Positions 8,424 through 17,005 of a DNA stretch of 64,000 nucleotides are shown piece after piece. The stretch covers positions 1,088,501 to 1,152,500 of the forward strand of contig NZ_CP018153.1 in the NCBI RefSeq assembly GCF_001889005.1, given 5' to 3'. The notes under the pieces were generated by a model. The model was given only the letters and a program-made list of their open reading frames with translations, was not told the DNA's origin and searched no databases. This DNA is from Christiangramia salexigens. Its GTDB lineage: Bacteria > Bacteroidota > Bacteroidia > Flavobacteriales > Flavobacteriaceae. Each line of letters starts with the position of its first letter. The stretch's first letter is position 1. The position numbers and the translations under genes are program-made.

Positions 8424-8451
8424 ATTTAAAAACCCATCGAACTAACCAATC

Positions 8452-9663
8452 ATGCAAAGGATAAAAGTAAATTTTAAAAATTCAGATTCTGAGCAACTTC
8501 AGGGTGTTTTAGAATTACCATCCAACCAAGAACCTCATAATTTTATATTGTTTGCACATTGTTTTACCTGCAACAAGAATTTCCATGCTCCTACTAATAT
8601 CAGCGCAAGCCTTGCTTCCAAGGGTTACGGAGTCTTAAGATTTGATTTTACAGGCTTAGGGGATAGCGAAGGGGAATTTGAAAATACCAATTTCTCAGGA
8701 AATGTGGAAGACCTTATAGCCGCTGCGAAATTCCTTGAACAGGAATACTCATCCCCTACTATTATTGTTGGCCATTCTCTTGGCGGTGCGGCAGCTATGT
8801 TCGCAGCTAAAAAAATATCTTCAATGAAATGTATAGCCACCATAAACGCTCCTTCCAACCTAGAACATTTAGAAAAGCATTTTGAAAATAATCTTGAAAA
8901 GATAGAAAAACAGGGCTTTGCTAAGGTGAATATTGGAGGACGCAGTTTTCGAATAAAGAAACAATTTGTAGATGACCTCAGGCAAAACAATGAAATAAAA
9001 ACAGTAGGTGAATTAAGAAAGGCCTTTTTAATCCTGCATTCTCCAAATGATAAGATCGTTAATATCAAACATGCCGAAGAACTGTATAAAGCGGCTAGAC
9101 ATCCCAAGAGTTTTGTTTCACTGGATACTGCAGACCATATGTTAAGCCAGGAAAAGGATTCTAATTATGCTGGAAACGTGATCGCTGCCTGGGCAACTTC
9201 GTATATAGATCAACCCGAACAAGCCGAATTGGAAACAGATCATGAGGTTATGGCTAATCTTGGGGATGAAGGTTATACCACTCAAATCATAACAGGAAAA
9301 CATCACTTCCTTGCCGATGAACCTGAAAGTGTTGGAGGTAAAAACCTGGGGCCTAACCCATACGAGCTTGTTTCCAGCGGACTTGCGGCATGTACCTCTA
9401 TGACCATTCAAATGTATGCACGGCGCAAAAACTGGCATATTGAAAATGTAGAAACCCATGTTAGCTATTCCAAAAAACACGCTGAAGATTGCGAAAATTG
9501 CGAAGATAATTCTGCCAAAATAGATACGTTTGAAAGAGAGATCATTTTAAAAAGTGAGTTGGATGATAAACAGATTCAGCGAATACGGGAGATCGCAGAT
9601 AAGTGTCCTGTTCATAAAACTCTCTCAAGTAAGAGTCAGATTATCACGAATCTAAAAACATAA
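8452..9663 (+). CDS. Fused alpha/beta hydrolase - OsmC family peroxide-reductase domain protein
   Basis: The 403 residues hold two domains. Residues 1-255 are an alpha/beta hydrolase with nucleophile elbow GHSLGG (Ser109), Asp200 in HSPNDKI and His229 in TADHML as a full triad. Residues 265-400 are an OsmC/Ohr domain with Glu305 and the two redox cysteines, Cys314 (GLAACTSMT) and Cys385 (DKCPVHKT). OsmC-type enzymes reduce organic hydroperoxides. This fusion is known in other bacteria; the hydrolase may release acyl peroxides or esters for the OsmC half, but that is inference. It is cytosolic and stands alone between two terminators, followed by sodC. Confidence 0.9.
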   Translation: MQRIKVNFKNSDSEQLQGVLELPSNQEPHNFILFAHCFTCNKNFHAPTNISASLASKGYGVLRFDFTGLGDSEGEFENTNFSGNVEDLIAAAKFLEQEYSSPTIIVGHSLGGAAAMFAAKKISSMKCIATINAPSNLEHLEKHFENNLEKIEKQGFAKVNIGGRSFRIKKQFVDDLRQNNEIKTVGELRKAFLILHSPNDKIVNIKHAEELYKAARHPKSFVSLDTADHMLSQEKDSNYAGNVIAAWATSYIDQPEQAELETDHEVMANLGDEGYTTQIITGKHHFLADEPESVGGKNLGPNPYELVSSGLAACTSMTIQMYARRKNWHIENVETHVSYSKKHAEDCENCEDNSAKIDTFEREIILKSELDDKQIQRIREIADKCPVHKTLSSKSQIITNLKT

Positions 9664-9673
9664 AATATGCCCG

Positions 9674-9693
9674 AAAGCCTTACCTGGCTTTTG
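9674..9693 (+). terminator. Weak intrinsic terminator after the hydrolase-OsmC gene
   Basis: AAAGCC / GGCTTT arms (9674-9679, 9686-9691) with loop TTACCT; the T-tract is short, so termination may be partial. Confidence 0.4.
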
Positions 9694-9779
9694 TTAAGCT
9701 ATCCTTAAATCTTTGGCTGTACCTCACATTAGACTTAATTTAGATCAATAAATCGAATATTAAACCAATCGAAACAACT

Positions 9780-10376
9780 ATGAAACGTATCAGTTTATCA
9801 TTAATTCTTTGTGCATCTTTATTTGTAATTGGATGTAAGAATGACAAAAAAGAAAAAGAGGTTGAAGAAAAGTCTGAAACTGAAATGACTTCCGAAACCA
9901 AAATGGAAAAGGAAGAAAAAGAAGTAAAAAAGGTAAAAGTTCAGCTTAACGCTGTTAGCGATTCAAAATTAAGCGGAAATGTGGTTTTTACTGAGGAAAA
10001 TGGTGAAGTAACCATGACGGCTATGATCTCTGGATTAGAAGAAGGAAAGCATGCGATCCATATCCATGAAAAAGGAGATTGTTCAGCTGCCGATGGTTCT
10101 TCAGCTGGAGGACACTGGAATCCAACCGATGCCAAGCATGGGAAATGGGGAAGCGCTGATGGTTACCATAAAGGTGATATAGGAAACTTTGAAGTAGACG
10201 CTAACGGTAACGGAACCGTAAACCTTACTACCAGTGAATGGTGTATTGGATGTGACGATGCCAAGAAAAATCTTGTTGGTAAAGCTGTTATCGTACACAA
10301 TGGTGTAGATGATTATACCTCTCAACCTTCAGGTGCTGCAGGTACCCGTGTAGGCTGTGGAGTGATCAAAAAATAA
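9780..10376 (+). CDS. sodC: Cu/Zn superoxide dismutase lipoprotein
   Basis: 198 residues: lipoprotein signal (VIGC, Cys19), a very charged Lys/Glu linker (20-57), then a Cu/Zn SOD domain. Copper ligands are His94, His96, His112 and His173; zinc ligands are His112, His120, His130 and Asp133; the substrate-guiding Arg190 is in GAAGTRVGCG, and Cys101/Cys193 form the usual disulfide. It would remove superoxide in the periplasm while anchored to a membrane. Odd: an additional Cys155-x-x-Cys158 (WCIGC) lies in the loop before the last metal ligand region. Followed by terminators, so monocistronic. Confidence 0.93.
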   Translation: MKRISLSLILCASLFVIGCKNDKKEKEVEEKSETEMTSETKMEKEEKEVKKVKVQLNAVSDSKLSGNVVFTEENGEVTMTAMISGLEEGKHAIHIHEKGDCSAADGSSAGGHWNPTDAKHGKWGSADGYHKGDIGNFEVDANGNGTVNLTTSEWCIGCDDAKKNLVGKAVIVHNGVDDYTSQPSGAAGTRVGCGVIKK

Positions 10377-10422
10377 GAAGATCCAGATCTTCTGAAAAGC
10401 GGCTATAATGCCGCTTTTTTTA
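10376..10422 (+). terminator. Double hairpin with terminator after sodC
   Basis: A perfect palindrome AGAAGATC-CA-GATCTTCT (10376-10393) overlaps the last base of the stop codon. It is followed at once by a canonical terminator, AAAAGCGGC / GCCGCTTTT (10395-10403, 10410-10418) with loop TATAAT and a T-tract. Confidence 0.85.
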
Positions 10423-10463
10423 TTTGCCAATATGGGCTATATTTAATTCCACAAAAAAAATCT

Positions 10464-10994
10464 ATGCAGCAGGACGGACTCATTCTCGAATTACAAAATG
10501 GTAATCAGAGAGCTTTTGAAAGGATCTACGAATTATATTCAGAAAGTATTTATGGCATTATCTACAGCATTGTAAACGATGAGACCCTGGCGGAAGAGAT
10601 CCTGCAGGATGTATTTTTAAAAATTTGGGATAAAGCACCTACTTATAACTCATCAAAAGGAAGATTTTTCACCTGGATCCTTAATATTGCCCGGAATGCT
10701 TCTATAGATCAGATCCGTTCGAAATCATATAAGAACAAACAAAAAAACCTTAAGGCAGATAATTTCGTAGATATATTAGAGAGCAATTCGAACTTCACAG
10801 CAAAGACAGATGCGATTGGAATTAAAAAGTATATTGATATTTTAAAGCCGGTTTGTAAGAAGTTGATCGATTTGTTATTCTACAAAGGATTTACTCAAAA
10901 AGAAACAGCCGAAGAGCTTGATATGCCACTTGGAACGGTGAAGACAAAGAACCGTGCCTGCATCAATAAACTTCGTGAAATGTTAGCAGAATAG
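10464..10994 (+). CDS. ECF-type RNA polymerase sigma factor
   Basis: A 176-residue sigma-70 family protein. Region 2 spans about residues 20-90 (RIYELYSESIYGIIYSIV, DETLAEEILQDVFLKIWDK, FFTWILNIARNASID) and region 4 about 115-172 with the helix-turn-helix FTQKETAEELDMPLGTVKTK. It recruits RNA polymerase to a set of stress promoters. The next gene, four bases downstream, encodes an RskA-like anti-sigma factor, forming a SigK/RskA-type pair. The position directly after sodC suggests, without proof, a link to oxidative stress. Confidence 0.9.
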   Translation: MQQDGLILELQNGNQRAFERIYELYSESIYGIIYSIVNDETLAEEILQDVFLKIWDKAPTYNSSKGRFFTWILNIARNASIDQIRSKSYKNKQKNLKADNFVDILESNSNFTAKTDAIGIKKYIDILKPVCKKLIDLLFYKGFTQKETAEELDMPLGTVKTKNRACINKLREMLAE

Positions 10995-10998
10995 AGAA

Positions 10999-11796
10999 AT
11001 GAATATACAAGAATACATATCATCTGGAATACTGGAGCTTTATGTTTATGGCGCCCTTACAGAACAGGAAAGTGAAGAGGTTACCAAAACTCTTAAACAG
11101 CATCCCGAAATTCAGAAAGAAGTTGAAGAGATTGAAGCTGCATTATTACAGCTTTCCAGTGCTTCTGCCCCATATAATCCCGAATCGGTTCTGGCCAGGA
11201 TTAAACAAAAATTATCTGATAAAGGGGTGAGACGTCTTGAGCCTAAATCCAGAACCAACTGGGTACCTTATATAGGTTGGGCAGCCTCACTGTTGTTATT
11301 AGTAGGTCTTTTCTTTTTGATGGATGATAATAATGATCTGCGAGAACAGTTAAGTTCAGAAAGGATCAAGGTTACTCAAATGGAACAGCAGATAGCCGAT
11401 GCGAGAGAGAATGCGGAAAAGGCCCAGGAACTTCTAGCGGTCTTAAGGGATAAGAATGTTTCAAGAATACAACTGCAGGGGCAGCAGGTAGCGCCTGAGG
11501 CTTATGCCTCGGTCTTCTGGAACAAAGAAGAGAAGAAAGCGTTTATAGATGCTAAAAACCTTCCAGAACCCCCAAGAGGAATGGTATACCAGGTTTGGTC
11601 CTTAAAACTGGACCCACTTACACCTACCAGCATAGGGCTACTGGAAGACTTTGAGCAGGATGACAATAAGATCTTCACTCTGGAAAATGCGAATGAATCG
11701 CAGGCCTTTGGAATCACGCTTGAACCTGCAGGAGGAAGCAAAACACCTACGATGGAACAATTATATGTATTGGGTGTAGTTGGCGCTACAACCTAA
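10999..11796 (+). CDS. RskA-like anti-sigma factor
   Basis: 265 residues: an N-terminal anti-sigma segment starting NIQEYISSGILELYVYGALT (about 1-75), a transmembrane helix at about 88-108, a coiled coil (about 112-152) and an extracytoplasmic RskA domain ending with the characteristic FGITLEPAGGSKTPT and a C-terminal VLGV. It should hold the upstream sigma factor at the inner membrane until an envelope or redox signal releases it. Gene order and four-base spacing with the sigma gene support this. No zinc-binding HxxxCxxC motif is seen, as usual for this subgroup. Confidence 0.88.
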   Translation: MNIQEYISSGILELYVYGALTEQESEEVTKTLKQHPEIQKEVEEIEAALLQLSSASAPYNPESVLARIKQKLSDKGVRRLEPKSRTNWVPYIGWAASLLLLVGLFFLMDDNNDLREQLSSERIKVTQMEQQIADARENAEKAQELLAVLRDKNVSRIQLQGQQVAPEAYASVFWNKEEKKAFIDAKNLPEPPRGMVYQVWSLKLDPLTPTSIGLLEDFEQDDNKIFTLENANESQAFGITLEPAGGSKTPTMEQLYVLGVVGATT

Positions 11797-11820
11797 AAGT
11801 TGATCATATTTATAAAATGA

Positions 11821-11850
11821 AAAAGCCCCGAAAATCCGGGGCTTTTTTTT
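11821..11850 (+). terminator. Intrinsic terminator after the anti-sigma gene
   Basis: AAAGCCCCG / CGGGGCTTT arms (11822-11830, 11837-11845) with loop AAAATC and eight T residues. Bases 11851-12027 downstream are AT-rich with no recognisable gene. Confidence 0.9.
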
Positions 11851-12027
11851 GAAAGTTTGAAGAATGATTCCGTGGAATTATGAACTTCAAACTCCTAACC
11901 AACCAAAAATCAAAAACTCACTAAATAATTGACTAAAATTATTCAAACAAAATTTATATATCTATTAATATATACGGAGGAAAGTTAAATCCGGTTTTGA
12001 ATAATTTGAATTTTAACATTTTTGGTC

Positions 12028-12789
12028 TTATTTGCTTAACCAGGCCTTGAAGTCTTTAACGCGTTCCCGGCTCACTATGAGCTGAAATTCAGAAAAATGC
12101 TCGAGTTTTATTTCCAGTCTTGAATTGGTATAGGAAACTATATCTTTTATAGCTGAAATATTAATGATGCACTTGCGGCTTATCCTATAAAACTTTTCGG
12201 GATCCAGTTCTTCTTCCAGCTGCTCCAGCGAGGCTTCTAAAGGATAACTCCTGCCGGAAAAGTTATGGATATAGGTTGCCTTATTTTCAGAATAGAAGCA
12301 GGCTATTTCTCCGCTATCTATTAACTTAAGATGCTGCCCTACCTGTGCCGTAAAACGTGATTTGTAGGTTTTATTTGTGGTATCTGGTGTAAGTAAAGAT
12401 TTTAGCTCTTTTAAATTCACAATTGAATTTGCCGCCTCATGAGATCTTTTAAATTTCTTTATGGCAGCGTCCAGTTCTTCTTCATCTATTGGTTTTAGTA
12501 AATAATCTATACTGTTAAGTTTAAATGCTTTTAAAGCATATTCATCATAGGCCGTAGTAAAGATTATAGCACTTTCAGTATCTAAATTTTCAAAGATCTC
12601 AAAAGACAAACCATCACTTAATTGTATATCCAGAAACATAAGATCGGGATGCTCATTTCGGTTAAACCAATCTACGGCTTCTGCTACCGAGTGCAGCATG
12701 ACCTGAGTCTCTATCCCTAAATTTGAAAGCATTCTTTGCAGCCGTCGTGCCGCAGGCTTTTCATCTTCAATAATTATAACTTTTATCAC
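12028..12789 (-). CDS. LytTR-family response regulator
   Basis: 253 residues. A receiver domain (1-120) has the acidic pocket EDE (8-10), phospho-acceptor Asp54 in MFLDIQL, Thr in FTTAYDEYA and Lys in LLKPID. A LytTR DNA-binding domain covers about 145-250 (FYRISRKCIINISAIKDIV). It would be phosphorylated by the LytS-like kinase encoded upstream on the same strand. A pair of 9-base direct repeats typical of LytTR sites lies upstream of that kinase (14513-14544), suggesting autoregulation. Confidence 0.92.
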   Translation of the reverse strand: MIKVIIIEDEKPAARRLQRMLSNLGIETQVMLHSVAEAVDWFNRNEHPDLMFLDIQLSDGLSFEIFENLDTESAIIFTTAYDEYALKAFKLNSIDYLLKPIDEEELDAAIKKFKRSHEAANSIVNLKELKSLLTPDTTNKTYKSRFTAQVGQHLKLIDSGEIACFYSENKATYIHNFSGRSYPLEASLEQLEEELDPEKFYRISRKCIINISAIKDIVSYTNSRLEIKLEHFSEFQLIVSRERVKDFKAWLSK

Positions 12790-12811
12790 TTATGATCCTA
12801 TTTATAAGAAT

Positions 12812-13126
12812 TTATTTCCAAAGCTGTTTCTTATCCTTTTCCATAATCTCCTTGATCTTTCTTTCTTCCCAATTCTTTCCGAAAAGAAAACCCGAGCCAA
12901 AAACGGCTGCCCAATGCGCTACAATTCCTATCCCCCAAAAGAAGAATGTACTGTAGTTAGAGATATCTCCCAGTCCTTCAAAAAATCCCTCGTCTCTTGT
13001 AGATAGAATAAAAATAGCGGTACTTATAAATATATATACAAGAAAATGGATATAGAAGCCTTTGATCTCTTTAAATCTCTTTTTTGCAGCATTGTAGCTT
13101 ATTTCATTATTGCTTATTGGTCTCAT
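12812..13126 (-). CDS. 2TM-domain protein
   Basis: A 104-residue 2TM-domain protein: a charged N-terminal helix (YNAAKKRFKEIKGFYIHFLV), two transmembrane helices (about 28-45 and 60-85), and the family's C-terminal WEERKIKEIMEKDKKQLWK. Its start codon overlaps the kinase stop by one base (TAATG), so the two are translationally coupled. It is clearly paralogous to the C-terminus of the kinase. The function of this family is unknown; location suggests it assists or tunes the two-component system in the inner membrane. Confidence 0.85.
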   Translation of the reverse strand: MRPISNNEISYNAAKKRFKEIKGFYIHFLVYIFISTAIFILSTRDEGFFEGLGDISNYSTFFFWGIGIVAHWAAVFGSGFLFGKNWEERKIKEIMEKDKKQLWK

Positions 13127-14451
13127 TATTTCCAGGTTTTTATGTTATGATTCTCTTTATCCATCAGTTCTTTGATCTTACGCTCCTCCCAGTCAGATCC
13201 ATAACCAAAAACGGAGAAGCCATGTATAGTTAGTCCAATACCCCAGCCGAATAGCGGAAACCAGAACCATTGATAGTCCCAGTAAGAGTAGTAATTAATA
13301 AAAATAAGAAAGGGCATAACTATACAGTAAGTGATTAGATTTCCGTAAAAATCCTTGATTTCCTTAACTCTTTGCTTGGCTTTGATATAAGCATTTTCCT
13401 GCATGTTTTCATTAGTTTCCATGATCGTTATTTGTTGGGTTAATATTGGTAATTTCACTTTAAAAGTCTCTGAATTTTCATCGATCAAGACATTCCTTTT
13501 AGTAAGTACAGCATAACGGTTTACGATATTTTGAAGCCCAACACCCTTTCGATTGCTAAGAACCTCCTTTTTCTGATAATTGTTCTCCACTACAAGATAA
13601 TCACCTTCCACATAAATTTTTATCCTCAAAGGTTTAGCTTCATTGACTATATTATGCTTAATCGTATTCTCCAGTAGTAACTGCAGTGAAAGGGGAACCA
13701 CTTTAGCATCGTCACTAGCCGGTGCATTGGGGAGTTCAAAGAAAATACTGTCTTCAAACCTCATCTTGAGCAGATTGATGTAGGTACTGGCAAATTTTAA
13801 TTCTTCACTAAGACTTACGAGTTCTTTCTCTTTTTGTTCTAAAACATACCGGTAAACCTTGGAGAGTGCTGTGGTAAATTTTTGAGCCTGTTCAGGGTTT
13901 TCGTCAATTAGCGAAGCCAGAACATTTAGACTATTAAAAAGAAAATGAGGATCAAGCTGATTCTTTAAGGCATCAAACTTCGCTGAAGCGGTACCCGCAA
14001 TAATCTTCTGTTCCTTTACTTTCTTTTCCTGTAGGGCCTTATAGAAATACACCAGATGGAAGAATAACGAAACTATAAGTGTAAGCAGGAACGGAAGAAA
14101 ATAGAATGCGATCCTTTCGTTATCCAAAAAACTTTCCAGCTCCTTAGCTTTAAAAAGAACCTCTACTACTATTCTACAAAAAAAGAACCCGATAAGAGTT
14201 ACTAAAACAGATCCACCTGTGGCAATAAATACCCTTTTCAAACTAGCTCCTTCCCAACCGATCCTTTTCGCAAAGAACAAAAAGTAATAACTGTTTAAAA
14301 AGGTGATCACAAAGGAGTAAAACAAATAAGTCCCCCAATACTCCAGTTCCCCAAGTTTAGCCAGTTTAAAACCATTAAAGGTCGTATCCAGAAGAATCAG
14401 AATAAGACATATGCTTATAGTGATCTTAAATATCTTTAGAAGATGTTTCAT
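13126..14451 (-). CDS. LytS-type sensor histidine kinase with fused C-terminal 2TM domain
   Basis: 441 residues. Four transmembrane helices lie in 1-140, followed by the His_kinase domain with the phospho-acceptor motif LKNQLDPHFLFNSLN (His169), a coiled segment, and an ATPase domain with LLLENTIKHN and GVGLQNIVNRY. Unusually, the reading frame continues after the ATPase domain (about residue 350) into a complete 2TM domain (KAKQRVKEIKDFYGN ... GSDWEERKIKELMDKEN). In many relatives this would be a separate gene; an internal Met lies at the junction (METNENMQ). It partners with the LytTR regulator at 12028-12789. Confidence 0.88.
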   Translation of the reverse strand: MKHLLKIFKITISICLILILLDTTFNGFKLAKLGELEYWGTYLFYSFVITFLNSYYFLFFAKRIGWEGASLKRVFIATGGSVLVTLIGFFFCRIVVEVLFKAKELESFLDNERIAFYFLPFLLTLIVSLFFHLVYFYKALQEKKVKEQKIIAGTASAKFDALKNQLDPHFLFNSLNVLASLIDENPEQAQKFTTALSKVYRYVLEQKEKELVSLSEELKFASTYINLLKMRFEDSIFFELPNAPASDDAKVVPLSLQLLLENTIKHNIVNEAKPLRIKIYVEGDYLVVENNYQKKEVLSNRKGVGLQNIVNRYAVLTKRNVLIDENSETFKVKLPILTQQITIMETNENMQENAYIKAKQRVKEIKDFYGNLITYCIVMPFLIFINYYSYWDYQWFWFPLFGWGIGLTIHGFSVFGYGSDWEERKIKELMDKENHNIKTWK

Positions 14452-14512
14452 GTTCTTTTTATAATATCAAGCTAATTTGGAGCATTGTCCTGGCAATCCA
14501 AATTCAAATAAA

Positions 14513-14544
14513 CTGAACTGTCGATTTTAAGACCTGAACCGTCG
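14513..14544 (-). promoter_or_regulatory. LytTR-type direct-repeat operator
   Basis: On the minus strand two 9-base repeats, ACGGTTCAG (14534-14542) and ACAGTTCAG (14513-14521), are separated by 12 bases; flanking bases are also alike (CG before each). This is the arrangement recognised by LytTR proteins such as AgrA. It lies 62-93 bases upstream of the kinase start and just upstream of a -7-like TTTATTTG at 14505-14512. Confidence 0.6.
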
Positions 14545-14636
14545 GATTATTGAAATTTTAGCTTTCGCTCCTGTAAATTAAATAATCTTTAACATTTAAA
14601 TGAATAACTTGAAAAAACAAATCAAAAAATTAATTT

Positions 14637-15071
14637 ATGACCATATTTGAAGCTTTACGACAAGAACATGAAATACAGAGAGATCTGATAGACAAACTAG
14701 TAAAGACAGAAGGTAAGACAGATGAAAGAAAAAAGATCTTCAAGGAATTAAGACATGAATTAGAGATACATGCAGATGCAGAAGAACGCTTTTTCTATAT
14801 TCCTTTAATAGAAAAAGATATGACACAGGAAAAAGCCAGACATAGTGTTGCTGAACATCATGAAATGGATGAACTTATAGAACAACTCGAAGACACCGAA
14901 ATGGATGCTTCCAACTGGCTTAAAATAGCGAAAGACCTCGAGCACCAGTTAATTCATCATCTGGATGAAGAGGAACATGAAGTCTTTCAAATGGCAGGAA
15001 AAGTCCTCACAGAAAAGCAAAAAACAGATCTGGCTAAGGACTATAACTCATATATTGAAAAAAACAGATAA
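14637..15071 (+). CDS. Hemerythrin HHE-domain protein
   Basis: A 144-residue four-helix protein with the di-iron ligand pattern of hemerythrin-like proteins: His11 (RQEHEIQ), His45 and Glu49 (LEIHADAEE), His74/75 (VAEHHEMDEL), and His107/108 plus the EEEHEVF segment (His114). Such proteins bind O2 or respond to oxidative and nitrosative stress. It is cytosolic and monocistronic. Its stop codon is directly followed by the stop codon of the convergent NADH dehydrogenase gene, with no base between them. Confidence 0.9.
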   Translation: MTIFEALRQEHEIQRDLIDKLVKTEGKTDERKKIFKELRHELEIHADAEERFFYIPLIEKDMTQEKARHSVAEHHEMDELIEQLEDTEMDASNWLKIAKDLEHQLIHHLDEEEHEVFQMAGKVLTEKQKTDLAKDYNSYIEKNR

Positions 15072-16379
15072 TCAGGTTTTATCCTTTTCAAAGGTCATGC
15101 TTTTTTCATGGCCTTTAAAAGGTCTTATGATCAACCTGGCGGCCTTATCAAAATTCACATAATTATAGATCCAGTTAAAGAAGGTCACCAATCTGTTTCT
15201 GAAACCTACCAGAAACCATAGATGTACGAACATCCACACGAACCAGGCAAAAAATCCTGAAAACTTCCATTTTTTAAGATCTACCACAGCACGATTTCTA
15301 CCTACAGTAGCCATAGTTCCCTTATCAAAATAGTTAAAGGCTTCCAACTTTTCTCCTTTTAGTAATCGCTTAAGATTCTTAGCTAAATGTTTCCCCTGCT
15401 GAATTGCCGGTTGAGCGACCATAGGATGCCCTTTTGGAAAATCTTCGGTTTGCATTAGTGCGATATCCCCAATGGCGAAAATATTTTCATACCCATTTAC
15501 CTGATTAAAGGCATTTACCTCATAGCGATTCGCTTTTTCTACAAGTGCAGAGGCATTTAAGCCTTCTACAGGTGCACCGGTAACCCCGGCAGACCAGATA
15601 AAAGTCTCAGTTTTTATAGCAAGATCGGTATTGGTTGTAACGAGATGACCATCGTAGTGCTCTACCATTGTATTCAGATGTATCTTTACGCCAAGTTCTT
15701 CGAGAAACTCCTGAGCCTTTTTAGAAGCATGCTCACTCATTGGTGGCAATACCCTGTCCAGTCCTTCTAACAAATGAATATGCATCTCATTTGGATCCAG
15801 ATCTGGATAATCCTTAGGCACGATATGATTTCTTAATTCGGCAATGGCGCCGCTTAACTCCACTCCTGTTGGACCTGCACCAACCAGCACAAAATTCAGA
15901 AGAGCCTTACGTTTCTCAGGATCTTCTGTGATTGTGGCCTGTTCAAGATTTTCGAGGATCAGACTTCTAATATTCAAGGCCTGAGGCACGGTCTTCATCC
16001 ACATCCCATTCTCCTCTATACTCTCATTTCCAAAAAAGTTCGTCTTGGATCCTGTGGCAATTACCAGATAATCATAAACCAGATCTCCAATATTGGTATG
16101 AACGGTCTTGGTTTCATCTGAAATTGACTTCACTTCAGCCAGCCTGAAAAAGCATTTTTTACTACTGCGGGTTATCTTTCTTAGTGGATAAGCAATAGAA
16201 TCCGGCTCCAAACCAGAAGTGGATACCTGATACAGCAATGGCTGAAAAGTATGATAATTATGACGGTCCAAAAGAACCATCTGTACATCTTCCTTTAATA
16301 ATTTACGGGCAAGTGCCATTCCGGCAAAACCACCCCCTATAATAACTATTCTGGGTAAGTCCGTCTTTGGGATATTCAT
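15072..16379 (-). CDS. ndh: Type II NADH dehydrogenase (NDH-2)
   Basis: 435 residues with FAD-binding RIVIIGGGFAGMALARKL (10-27) and a second dinucleotide motif FVLVGAGPTGVELSGAIAE for NADH, followed by FAIGDIAL and PAIQQGKHLAKNL typical of NDH-2. The C-terminal third has amphipathic and hydrophobic helices (FFAWFVWMFVHLWFL) that attach it to the inner membrane. It passes electrons from NADH to menaquinone without pumping protons, feeding oxidases such as the cytochrome bd encoded at 53685-56029. Related sulfide:quinone reductases differ in lacking the second binding motif pattern seen here. Confidence 0.88.
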   Translation of the reverse strand: MNIPKTDLPRIVIIGGGFAGMALARKLLKEDVQMVLLDRHNYHTFQPLLYQVSTSGLEPDSIAYPLRKITRSSKKCFFRLAEVKSISDETKTVHTNIGDLVYDYLVIATGSKTNFFGNESIEENGMWMKTVPQALNIRSLILENLEQATITEDPEKRKALLNFVLVGAGPTGVELSGAIAELRNHIVPKDYPDLDPNEMHIHLLEGLDRVLPPMSEHASKKAQEFLEELGVKIHLNTMVEHYDGHLVTTNTDLAIKTETFIWSAGVTGAPVEGLNASALVEKANRYEVNAFNQVNGYENIFAIGDIALMQTEDFPKGHPMVAQPAIQQGKHLAKNLKRLLKGEKLEAFNYFDKGTMATVGRNRAVVDLKKWKFSGFFAWFVWMFVHLWFLVGFRNRLVTFFNWIYNYVNFDKAARLIIRPFKGHEKSMTFEKDKT

Positions 16380-16398
16380 AAAATCGGCTGGTTTTATC

Positions 16399-16406
16399 CA
16401 AATTTA
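16399..16406 (-). promoter_or_regulatory. -7 box of the NDH-2 gene
   Basis: TAAATTTG on the minus strand matches TAnnTTTG and ends 20 nt before the ATG at 16379. Confidence 0.5.
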
Positions 16407-16504
16407 ATATTTATGAAAGGAATGAAAGATGGATTAACTTTTAATTAAAGTTTTTTGTAACATAGCCAATAGTTTCGCTACCTATTTAGTGCCAACCAAG
16501 AATC

Positions 16505-16999
16505 GTGAATAAGGAATTAGAACATCAGTTTGTAACAAATCTGGAGAAACACCAGAATATTGCACACAAGATATGTCGTATCTATACCAACGATAGGGAT
16601 TCTCATAACGATCTTTTTCAGGAGATCACCATTCAGCTTTGGAAAGCTTACCCCAAATTTAGAGGGGATTCCAAATTTAGTACCTGGATGTATCGCGTTG
16701 CCCTGAATACAGCCATTACCTTATATCGAAAGAAAAAAAGGAGCATCAAGACCCAGGATTATGAAACCGTAAATTTTAAGATCAAAGCCGAGGAATATGA
16801 CGATGAAATTGAAAAAGACCTTAAACTAATGTACGATGCAATCCAACAGCTAAACGATATAGACAAGGCACTGGTCTTTCTTTATCTGGAAGATAAGAAC
16901 TATGCCGAAATCTCCGAAACCCTTGGGATAACCGAGGTGAATGCAAGAGTTAAGATGAACAGGTTAAAAACGAAACTAAAGAACATTATTAATCCTTAA
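16505..16999 (+). CDS. ECF-type RNA polymerase sigma factor
   Basis: A 164-residue sigma-70 protein starting at GTG. Region 2 includes ICRIYTNDRDSHNDLFQEIT and FSTWMYRVALNTAI; region 4 ends with YAEISETLGITEVNARVKMN. The next gene, six bases downstream, encodes an unrelated four-helix membrane protein instead of a classic RskA, so that protein may be the membrane-bound partner. Regulated promoters are unknown. Family call is firm. Confidence 0.88.
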   Translation: MNKELEHQFVTNLEKHQNIAHKICRIYTNDRDSHNDLFQEITIQLWKAYPKFRGDSKFSTWMYRVALNTAITLYRKKKRSIKTQDYETVNFKIKAEEYDDEIEKDLKLMYDAIQQLNDIDKALVFLYLEDKNYAEISETLGITEVNARVKMNRLKTKLKNIINP

Positions 17000-17005
17000 T
17001 ATATT

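Noticed and set aside
16451..16470. TGTAACATAG upstream of the second ECF sigma gene
   Set aside because: Only one half of the palindrome is present.
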